DNA of 56,668 nucleotides from Tubiluchus corallicola (lineage: Eukaryota; Priapulida; Priapulimorpha; Priapulimorphida; Tubiluchidae). Below the pieces are notes generated by a model. It did not search any database and had not been told where the DNA came from. It saw nothing but the letters and a program-made list of their open reading frames with translations. Of the stretch, positions 35,601-47,600 are shown piece by piece. Location: the NCBI GenBank assembly GCA_030141605.1, contig JAQGDQ010001058.1:10001-66668 (forward strand), written 5' to 3'. A program made the translations under genes and the position numbers. The stretch's first letter is position 1; each line of letters starts with the position of its first letter.

Positions 35601-38600
35601 CTCTCAAAGAGAAGTTGCACAAGAAGTTGCCAAACCGTTCACATGTTGCAACTTTACTCTCAGAGAGAAGTTGCACAAGAAGTTGCCAAACCGTTCACAT
35701 GTTGCAACTTTACTCTCAAAGAGAAGTTGCACAAGAAGTTGCCAAACCGTTCACATGTTGCAACTTTACTCTCAAAGAGAAGTTGCCAAACCGTTCGCAT
35801 GTTGCAACTTTACTCTCAGAGAGAAGTTGCACAAGAAGTTGCCAAACCGTTCACATGTTGCAACTTTACTCTCAGTGAGAAGTTGCCAAACTGTTCACAT
35901 GTTGCAACTTTACTCTCAGAGAGAAGTTGCACAAGAAGTTGCCAAACCGTTCACATGTTGCAACTTTACTCTCAAAGAGAAGTTGCACAAGAAGTTGCCA
36001 AACCGTTCACATGTTGCAACTTTACTCTCAAAGAGAAGTTGCCAAACCGTTCGCATGTTGCAACTTTACTCTCAAAGAGAAGTTGCCAAACCGTTCACAT
36101 GTTGCAACTTTACTCTCAAAGAGAAGTTGCCAAACCGTTCACATGTTGCAACTTTACTCTCAAAGAGAAGTTGCCAAACCGTTCACATGTTGCAACTTTA
36201 CTCTCAAAGAGAAGTTGCCAAACCGTTCACATGTTGCAACTTTACTCTCAGAGAGAAGTTGCACAAGAAGTTGCCAAACCGTTCACATGTTGCAACTTTA
36301 CTCTCAAAGAGAAGTTGCACAAGAAGTTGCCAAACCGTTCACATGTTGCAACTTTACTCTCAGAGAGAAGTTGCACAAGAAGTTGCCAAACCGTTCACAT
36401 GTTGCAACTTTACTCTCAAAGAGAAGTTGCACAAGAAGTTGCCAAACCGTTCACATGTTGCAACTTTACTCTCAAAGAGAAGTTGCCAAACCGTTCGCAT
36501 GTTGCAACTTTACTCTCAGAGAGAAGTTGCACAAGAAGTTGCCAAACCGTTCGCATGTTGCAACTTTACTCTCAGAGAGAAGTTGTGCAAGAAGTTGCCA
36601 AACCGTTCGCATGTTGCAACTTTACTCTCAGAGAGAAGTTGTGCAAGAAGTTGCCAAACCGTTCACAAGTTGCAACTTTACTCTCAAAGAGAAGTTGCCA
36701 AACCGTTCGCATGTTGCAACTTTACTCTCAGAGAGAAGTTGTGCAAGAAGTTGCCAAACCGTTCACATGTTGCAAGAGAACTCTCCACATGTGAATATAC
36801 CATGAAAGCTGCGTTTAACCTGTCAGGAGAAATTAATTGTTTACTGAATCAGTTTATAAATGTCTGCGGATGGCTTCTCCAGTTTTTAATAGTTTTTTCT
36901 CACGGTTCAGGGTAAAACGAAGAAAGTTGCAAAGTTTGCTCAAATGAAGAGAATGATAAGCCTTCGAGATAACAGAATGTAAGTTCTTTCTGTTTGTAAT
37001 TAGTAATATGTAGATGATGTATAATATTTGAAAATTTGGATATTTATGTTAATGATAGATTATTAGATAATGAAAACTTGGGATTTATGGATTTCAATGT
37101 TTGTGTTTTAATAGGCAAATTGAAAAGACAAAAACGTTAGAGGAAAATAGAATGGTTTTTTCATTTCCTACCCCATTTTGAAGTACGGTAAAAAGCATAC
37201 ATTTTAACATTGTAATAATGCCAGAGCTTTTATGATATTAAATGATAGGTTAAAATTTAACGAATGACGGGCGAGCCCAACTAGTCATCACAATTTAAAA
37301 TAATTTTCAGCTACACAAACATTCCGTGAGCTTGTTGTACGTGTTTGTAAAAGCGAAAATTGAAGTACAGTGCTACTGTACAACATTCAGTGTGTTATAC
37401 AAAAACTCGGCAAATTTTAAGTTTAAAAATCAAATTTCAAGTTTACAGTCATGTTTGCGCATTAGCTCTCAAATGTGTGTACTACATCACAACTGAACAC
37501 CTCTGAACTGAGAAGTACAGCACCTGTTTTTTGTGCATTTGAGATGCAGGCGCTAGTGTCCGTCTAACTACCGAATGGTGAAATGCATGTAACAGCAAAG
37601 AACTAGTGACACAAACTCAAAATTATGTTTTCGTGGTAATAATTCTTTCACGTAAGTCATTCTTGAAAAAATGGCATGTTCCCTTTCAATATTTTGTACA
37701 CTGGATTGTTTTGAGCTACAGTTTAAGACTGAGTCCGGTTTTACTTTAAAGTATGATCGTTGTTAGCCATGCTGTTTGACGAAAACAAAAAAGTGCAATG
37801 TATTGAACTCTTGCGCAATATAAGCAGCTAAACAGCTACGTCTTGTTATCAAGTTACAGAATCTTGTTCATTTATGTTTTTGTTTGTCGCAGAAAAAATA
37901 AAAAGGATAAATTTAAGAAGAAGAAGAAAAAGAAGTCTGACGGTTCCAACCTGACAATTCGTGAAGTGTAAGTTTCATCAGTTCCTGCTTTTTTAAAGTT
38001 TACTTATGTATTACACATAATCTTAATTGTTGGTTTGTTAATTAAGGATAGAATGTATCTAGGAATTATTGAATGTTTCAATTCAAATATGACTGAAAAA
38101 AGAAAAGGTTGAGAAATTGGAAGTGAGTTTGGATTTGAACCGATAACCTTTCACTTGCAACACCACATAGCTTTGGATCACCCAGTTCTTTGTGATCGAG
38201 ATAAGATCTGTTCGAATAGTACGAATTCTGTTTCTTAATGCTTTTGAATCTTCTAAAAGAAAATGTAGAGGGAGGACATTTAGTGGAGATGTCCTTAGTG
38301 AAACCCACTTCAGGTTCCCCTTTTAACAACAATATTAATAATTATTTCTTTATCTATGTAACATGCTGGGATTGTGGATGTCTGACAACCTATGGTAACT
38401 TCTTAGTTGTCGGTGCAAAGTATTTAAATTATTGAAGAATTTTCTTACCTATTAACCTCGGTAATCTGAACTTTAGAAACGAGTAAGAAGCAATTGTCTT
38501 TATATTAAAAGTGTTTTAAATCACTCAATTTTAGACTCAATCTCATTTTAATTTACTGTCCAAAATATAGTTTCTTGCCTAAAGGAGTTAGCAATTGTTT

Positions 38601-41600
38601 CTTATATTTGAATAATTAGCTTAGAAAGTTAATTAACGGCAACTAAACACAGCTATTGCTTACGTCGGAAACTAACCACAGTTTGTGCAAGTTTGCGTAC
38701 GCATCGAGCACGTTTGCATAAGTGCTACTGTTTGAGCACGTGATGTCACGAAAATGGGCTTCTGACGTCAGAAACTAACACTGCAGTTCATGGTCATGGT
38801 TATCACGGTACCGCCTTCTATTTGTCGGTCACGCAAATGTGACAAAAAGGCGCCATTGCCAATCTTAGTTGATTCACTGAGCCGCGCACAGCTTTGAAAG
38901 TTTGAGTATCCAAGGTCATCATTATTTAATCTAAGCTTTGATTTAAAAAAAAACTATTGTCGTTTCCAATATTTTAGAGCATTCTTTATTCTGAACTAAT
39001 GTTTACACTATCGTCCAGTTTTCCTTTAAAGAAAAGAACAAGTCACTCAGTATGTTGGGTTTATTTTACTGTTAGCCCTTAAACTTAGAAAAATATAACA
39101 AAAAAATTGCAAAGAACTGCCTATAAAGTATAATTAAAATATGCAACCTCTGAATAGAAATTTTCAGGCGTGGTGGTTGCCGCCATTCACTTGAAAATCA
39201 TGACGTAATTGGGAGATTTCGTGAGTTTTCGTAAGCGAGCACTGCTTAAACAAATTCAAACTTCTGCAGCTTACCTAATGTTCAGGCAAAAATATTACAA
39301 AATTAACTGTCTAGTTTTTTTGTAAGAATTTATTATACTTTTTACGAAGATTGACATTGCGCTACTATTCTTCAAGACGAATGACATCATTGGAAGAAAA
39401 ATTTTTATTGAAAATGGGGCACCAAACATGAAGTGATCGTGACTTTAAAGTGATTTTACATAGTGATTTTACACGAGGCACTTTTTGCAGTTTTATTACT
39501 AAATGCATCTAACTTTTTTCACAAACATTGAAATAAGCCTAATCTCCTAGAAGGCTTGACCTTTCCTTTAAAATTACCATTAAAATTTGTTGCTTTTCCC
39601 CTCTGAGTAGTTTAATACTAAAATGTTTACCTTTCCAAAATAATTTAGGCCTATTACAGACGTTTTACATGTTTTTACTTTACTTTTATTTTGTAATATT
39701 TTGATGAAAGTTAATACTAAATTATTGCAAACATGGTTACATTATCATTGCCTGTTTGACATTTCAGACCTCAGGCATCATCAGCGTTATTTTTCCAGTA
39801 CAACACGCAACTTGGTCCACCTTATCACGTGCTCATAGATACGAATTTCATCAACTTTGCACTGAAGAACAAATTGGACATCTGGCAGTCTATGCTTGAC
39901 TGTCTTTATGCTAAATGTAAGTGGTCAGTGTGGTACTGAAAATATTGTGATGACAGCAAAACCGGACCCAATCTTAAACTGCAGGTCAAAACAATCTACT
40001 ACTTAAAATATTGAAAGGAAATATACTGTTTTTTCAAAAATGACTTACGTGAAAGAATTGCTATCTTGCAAACACAATTTCACGTTCGCGCCACTAGTTC
40101 TTTGCTGTTACATGCATTTCGCCATTCTGAAGATAGACGGGCACTAGCGCCTGCATTTTGGAAACACACTGCTCAAAAAACAGGTACTGTACCTTTCAGT
40201 TCAGAGGTCTTAGTTTGTGACAATCTGCACATGTTCGATAGCTCATGCGTGAGTACAGCCGTAAATTTGAAATTTGAATTTTTATCTTAAAACATGCCTA
40301 GTATTAGTACAACACACTGAATATCTTACAGTATTTCTGTACTTCAATTTTCGCTTTCGCAAATCCGTGGAATATTTTTTGCTGTTGAAAATTATGTTGG
40401 CTTGTGATGTCATCAATAGTTGGGCTCGCCTGCTGTTAATTAAGTTTTTAATATATTATTTAATTGCCAGAATTGCATTTGCAGTATTAATTGTGTTAAA
40501 ATGTATACTTTCTATCGTACTTGAAAATGGGGTAGTGTGTGAAAAATCATCCTGTCTTCCTTTATCTGATTTACATCAAGAGAAGGAATGTAGTAGTTCA
40601 TTTGAATGTCATTTTATTTGATGCCTAAAATAATTTATTTTCCATCTTAAGTTTTACTGGAATGCAGGGACTGCTGAAGTTGATTACTTGTGGCTGCTCA
40701 AAGTTGAAAGTGTCTGATTGCTTTGAGAAAATCACTGAAAACTAGTTGCAGCTCAGAATTTTTTTGATCAACCGTGATAGAAGTTATATCATTAGTAGCC
40801 ATTTAAATATTAACCTCTTTTTAGATTACTGGTCTTGCCCGTTTTCATTTTTTCACCCAAACTTTTCTAGCCCTTTTCCAATTTCTCTTTTTTAATTACG
40901 CAAGCTAGCCCAGTAGACAATAAAGCACGTCTGCATAATGGCACTGTAATTTGACTGACACCCCTTGTTGAATAGTTATTGCTGAATAGTTGAGTTTGAC
41001 AGAGTGAAGTTTGACGTCGTCGAAATACGCATCAGTTTTTAGACTGACAGTTTTAGTTTGACATTTCATTCTGACTAAGCCGTACTATTCTGACTAAGCC
41101 ACACTATACGGCAACTAACGACTAAACACTGAGAAATACTGTTTTATAAATTATTATAAAAACACTTGTGGTGGTCTGACGTAAGCCACCTCTTCTTAGG
41201 TCTGTCATTTTTCTTCAATAACAGTGACAATTTTCAGGTAATTGTTTTTAGGGGTGAACATAGAACGTTCGAATTCGATTCGAACGAGTTTTTTTTATTA
41301 GAATTCAATTCGAACCTAAAATTATAGATTCAAACAATTCAGCACATGAACTGCATATGTTCTTTTGTCTTAGACCGTTTTAAACGTCACGCAATTAGCA
41401 CAATTTAGTAGTGATTTCTGTGCACAATTTTTAAACTACTTATTAATGGTTTTTGGCGGAACAAAATTGAGTAATATGCATGATCTTTGAAAGATTGCTT
41501 TTTACTAGGGGCTCGAAAACTTGTCCAAAAGACTTTCAAACTCAGTTTGAATTCGAAATACGTAAATTCGGTTTGATTCAAATTCGAAAGTCACAAATTC

Positions 41601-44600
41601 GATTCAAATTCGATCTCTAGTAGAGAATGTTCACGCCTAATTGTTTTTATTCTATTGATTGTATATTGTATTTCAAATTTATATGTCAGTTAATGTGATT
41701 ATGTTATTAAATCAATAATTTTGAAACTGAACACAATAATATTTTGAAATCAATTAATTATTTTAAAATTTTGCACTTGCAGCATTTCTTTTGATCAGTA
41801 GTTCATTTTTTAGTGTGAGTGCAAATAGTGGAGGAAAGCTGTTTTAAATAATGATTTTGATTAAATTGGTGATTAAATTATTAAATTAATAATTCAAGAT
41901 CAAATGCTTGACGATGCAAGATTAAACTATCGTTGTGGATAGAAGCCTAGTTAGGTGTGGCATCACGTGACCAGCTGATGTTCGACCGCTTACGCAGAAG
42001 TAAAGATTGATGATGTAACCCTTATGCGCAGAAACTCACGGCGCATTGGGTAGTTAGACAAAAGTGTTTTGAGGCCCGCACCTTGGGGAGATGAGGAACT
42101 GACTTGAAGACGGAGGGCTGGCATTACTATCCCCTTATATTTACCGTGTTGTGTTTGATATTTAATAAATGGTTGCTTATTAAATAAAGTCTTGATAGTT
42201 TGCCATGCCCATCGTGGCTACCTCACACGCCACGCAATAAACAATAATCAGCAAGCAGCTTTAACCACAAGAATAAATAAACATTTAACCAAATTATTTT
42301 ACTCAAATATTAATTGTAATTTTCTTATGTTATTAGGTATTCCATACATCAGTGACTGTGTCATGGGCGAATTAGAGAAACTTGGTCCAAAATACAGAGT
42401 TGCTTTACGGTATCTATTTTTCACTTTCACTTCGGGGTGGTTTGTTGAACCTGCTTTTATTTTACATCCACTTTGACTTTGAAATGTTGTTTTTGCATAT
42501 TAATTGCTGTTCTATCTTTGTAGCTTTATCACTGCTAAACTGTTTTACAATGTGCTTTCAACTTTTTAGATATTTTGACATTGTAATACAGTAAACTTCA
42601 CTTAACTCAAATTCAACCGGACCAAAAAAAACTTTGAGTTAGGTGATGTTAACCATTTTCCAGAATAGAAACCCCAAACTCCTTCTCCAGATGGCGAGCT
42701 AAATAGAAGGCAGAAGGTCAACCCTTCTATACATTAACGATGAGATTTTGTCGACAGTTACATAAAGAATGACAAATTATGTTATCGTGTGAAACACGAT
42801 TTTTTATGTTACAAAATGACTCACAACATTCTTAAATAATATGACAATGGGGTTAGAGCATAAATTGCATTTTTGAGTTAGGTGGAGTGAATTACATGTA
42901 TTTTGATTAAATGGACCACAATTTTTGATTTGAGTTAGGCGAAACTTTGAGTTATATATTTTGGGTTAAGTGATATTTTTTCTGGGAAAAACGAAGGATT
43001 TCATCTGTTCCGCTGAAATTCTTTGAGTTAGGCGAAAATTTAAGTTATGCAGTTTTGAGTTATGTGGAGTTTACTGTATTATAAACAAACTGTATAAACA
43101 AACAATTTATGTAGTCAACTAAGTTATACAACAGCGCATTTCTCCTTCCCTGAGTTTAAAATAAAGTGAAATTGTGGATTTCGGCCTACTTTTTGCAAAT
43201 TATTTTTCCGTGATTTAATTGTCAGTGCTGTATAGTTGCTTCCATTTATGTTTTATTCACAGAATAGCTAAAGACCCACGATTTGAGAGGTTGCCATGTT
43301 CACACAAAGGAACTTATGCCGACGACTGCATTGTTCAGCGAGTAACGCAGGTACAGCTTTCATTAATCATACCATATTTGGTTACATTGATACTACACAT
43401 CTTCTAACTCAAATTCAACCGGACCAAAAAAAACTTTGAGTTAGGTGATGTTAACCATTTTCCAGAATAGAAACCCCAAACTCCTTCTCCAGATGGCGAG
43501 CTAAATAGAAGGCAGAAGGTCAACCCTTCTATACATTAACGATGAGATTTTGTCGACAGTTACATAAAGAATGACAAATTATGTTATCGTGTGAAACACG
43601 ATTTTTTATGTTACAAAATGACTCACAACATTCTTAAATAATATGACAATGGGGTTAGAGCATAAATTGCATTTTTGAGTTAGGTGGAGTGAATTACATG
43701 TATTTTGATTAAATGGACCACAATTTTTGATTTGAGTTAGGCGAAACTTTGAGTTATATATTTTGGGTTAAGTGATATTTTTTCTGGGAAAAACGAAGGA
43801 TTTCATCTGTTCCGCTGAAATTCTTTGAGTTAGGCGAAAATTTAAGTTATGCAGTTTTGAGTTATGTGGAGTTTACTGTATTATAAACAAACTGTATAAA
43901 CAAACAATTTATGTAGTCAACTAAGTTATACAACAGCGCATTTCTCCTTCCCTGAGTTTAAAATAAAGTGAAATTGTGGATTTCGGCCTACTTTTTGCAA
44001 ATTATTTTTCCGTGATTTAATTGTCAGTGCTGTATAGTTGCTTCCATTTATGTTTTATTCACAGAATAGCTAAAGACCCACGATTTGAGAGGTTGCCATG
44101 TTCACACAAAGGAACTTATGCCGACGACTGCATTGTTCAGCGAGTAACGCAGGTACAGCTTTCATTAATCATACCATATTTGGTTACATTGATACTACAC
44201 ATCTTCTAACCTTTTAATTTTCAAAAAATGTAGTAGTAAATTTTCTACCTTGACTCAAAGAGTAATGCAGGTGCAGCATTCATTAATCATACCATATTTG
44301 GTTACATTGATACTACACATCTTCTAACCTTTTAATTTTCAAAAAATGTAGTAGTAAATTTTCTGTTTCGGTTTGCCAATAATTGCACTTTCGGTTAAAT
44401 TTTGGTTTTGGCCAAATTTACTAAGTTTCATAGCCGAAATTTCGGATAATTTTTGGTAGCACTTATCCAAGGTTTTACTAGTTTTTATTCAATTTCCTTT
44501 TTCTTTTCTTTTAGATGTCAAAACTGCCGAAAAATCTAGGCTAAAATAGTTCAAATAAATCAAAAATTTTGTTTATATAACAGTGTGTGATGAGCTTTTA

Positions 44601-47600
44601 CCGGCAATGCCACGTATCTTCAGTGCTGACGACTGTGAAGTTTTAGGGTCTCCAGTCCCAATCAGCCAAAATGTCAAACATTTGAATTTACTTGAGCAAA
44701 ATCACGTCTAATTTTATAATTTATGAAATGTAGACAACAAAATATTTAGAAAATAAAATTTCATTTTTTTTTGAAGAAGCATTATAATCTTTGAACATTA
44801 ATTATTAAGGATACTTAAATCCAAAAACATTATAACACATTTTATAAGGTAAGCCACTCCAACAAACTCAAGGTTCTATACTATAAAATATCCTTGTCCT
44901 TTTTGTATTAGAATTTTGTCAGTAATTTTGCATCACAGTAAACAAAAGCAAACTAACAATAAACAAAGTTACTTATTTTAGAATTTTGTTTTTTTTCAGT
45001 TTTAATAATAGTTTCCGGTTTTCTACCTTTCATGAATTTCGGTTTCGTTTTGTAAATTTAGTTTGGTAACATCCCCGGGTACAGCATTCACTAAGTGACA
45101 CCCTATATGGTACATTGAAGTCGTTGATCATTCTATATCATCAAACCTTTTTCTTTCCAAAGAAATTTTTGAACGTAAATTTTTTGCCCTAATTCTTTTT
45201 GATTAGACCACATAAACTGAGGCTATTCCTCTGCCCTTATAAGTGTATTTCATATTCACAAACGAATTTATCATACAGGGATAAAGGGGATAAAGGCATA
45301 CCTGCTGTGTAATAAGTCTCGTTAGTAAGTTACAAGAATTCTTCTTTTTCTAGAACCCTGGATGTCCTGGTTAACTGTATTTTCAAAATTTGTTACGCTA
45401 GAATGTTTTGCAATTTTGTTTTCAATCTCTTTGGCTTGAGTGTTGAAGATCAAAAATAGACAATAGATTTCCAAAATAGCACAGACTTCTGGAAAATAGA
45501 CAAAGGTTTTGAAATTTTAATAAGTAGCTAGTCTATGATAGGTGTATGTAACTGTGTATCTAAAACTTTCCATCTCTTCCAACCGTATAATTTGTACTTT
45601 AATTAGTGCACAATAAATAAAAATTTCTTTCCAAGTATCTTGAATGTTATTACTAAACTACTAAAGCAAAGTTGGTAATGTTTAAACACCTTTAATTTAA
45701 CTAATTTATGTCTGCTTATTTAATTTCTTTAATTAATTTGCAAAAGTGATACAAAGTACCTGTTAACATTGTTCTAGAAGCGGGTGATAAGTGTACAATG
45801 TACATAGAAATTGCTTTAAAATCACAATTTCTTCAACAAATTCTGTTCGTGAGATTGTGATTTTAAAGCAACTTCTGTGTACATTGTTCACTTATCAAAT
45901 CTGTTCGTGAGATTGTGATTTTGGAGCAGTTTCTGTGTACATTGTTCACTTATTGAATCTGTTTGTGAGATTGTGATTTTAAAGCAGTTTCTGTGTACAT
46001 TGTTCACTTATCAAATCTGTTCGTGAGATTGTGATTTTGGAGCAGTTTCTGTGTACATTGTTCACTTATTAACTCTGTTCGTGAGATTGTGATTTTGGAG
46101 CACTTTCTGTGTACATTGTTCACTTATTAACTCTGTTCGTGAGATTGTGATTTTGGAGCAGTTTCTGTGTACATTGTTCACTTATTGAATCTGTTCGTGA
46201 GATTGTGATTTTGGAGCAGTTTCTGTGTACATTGTTCACTTATTGAATCTGTTCGTGAGATTGTGATTTTAAAGCAGTTTCTGTGTACATTGTTCACTTA
46301 TCAAATCTGTTTGTGAGATTGTGATTTTAAAGCAGTTTCTGTGTACATTGTTCACTTATCAAATCTGTTCGTGAGATTGTGATTTTGGAGCAGTTTCTGT
46401 GTACATTGTTCACTTATTAACTCTGTTCGTGAGATTGTGATTTTGGAGCAGTTTCTGTGTACATTGTTCACTTATTAAATCTGTGCATGAGATTGTGATT
46501 TTAAAGTGATTTCTGTGTACATTGTTCACTTATTAAATCTGTGCGTGAGATTGCAATTTTAAAGTGATTTCTGTGTACATTGTACTCTTATCACCCCCTC
46601 CAAAAACAGTGTTAACAGGTAGTTTCTATCACCTGCAAATTAGTTAAAGAAATTCTATTCTTATTATTACTTTTCTAATAATAAAAATATTAGTGTTATA
46701 TTAATAATATTACTAATAATGAAGATTTATTTAGAGTATGCATTTATCGCATTTCACAATGAAAATAATAGTGAACTAAATTGTCATGTTTACTGTAACT
46801 TCTTATTTTAAGTAACCACCCTAGCCCTGTTTGGTTAGGTTGGACAAAAAGAAGGTTTAATGAAAGAATTTTATGTGATTTTTTGACAGGCACAAGAATT
46901 ATCAGTATAAAAATTGTTAATGATATGTTTCTGCTACTATGCTTTTGTTGACCAAGTCTTTTTATAATGTATTTGTACATAGTTGTTGGCATTAGAAAAA
47001 AATTCTGTAAACAGTGTGGATGTATTAAATAGTTCTTGGCAACGGACAAATACGTTTCGGGATTATGCCATTAATTCTTGGAATGATGGTACATTTTGCA
47101 GAATAATTTTCTTAACTTTTGCTTTTTTGCTCTTGATATGTTTTCCTTGTTCGTTTAGCACAAGTGTTACATCGTGGCAACAAATGACAAGGATCTGAAA
47201 AGGAGAATCAGGAAAATTCCTGGAGTTCCTATCATGTACATAACCAAGCACAGGTAAGATTAGACTTGGTTTTAGTTAGGATTTTGTTGATTAAAGGACA
47301 AGAAAAGGGGTACCTAAAGTAGGGTTTAAAAATATGGCTTTAAAAATTATATTACTTTACAAGAATTTTATGCACATATCGTAGTCGCATTGAAAGGATT
47401 TTTTGTTTGTTTTCATTTTAAATCTCCCGCAATACTGTTCCGATGGTGCCATTACATGACGTCACTTACGCCATGTAAATCAGGGGAAGAGAAGGCAATG
47501 TTAAATTATGTCCCAAAAACTTTCCATGAAAATCTATATTACTTAGTATTTCGTTTACCTGCTGGAAAGACTTATGCAACTAGAAATAATAATTAAAGAT

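Noticed and set aside
33337-36915. Open frames of 1192, 1028, 292, 220 and 195 codons
   Set aside because: All are translations of one 44/56-bp tandem repeat in rotating frames, inside the first intron of FCF1. There is no homology and no codon bias.
40066-40621. Short frames after FCF1 exon 4, and the similar frames at 7529-7825, 31643-32071 and 48769-49017
   Set aside because: The peptides resemble each other ([20 protein letters not shown]) only because they are translations of copies of the same non-coding TTAA MITE.
45781-46620. Replication origin or telomere-like repeat
   Set aside because: The repeat lies between long inverted arms of a MITE within an FCF1 intron, and no telomeric motif is present.
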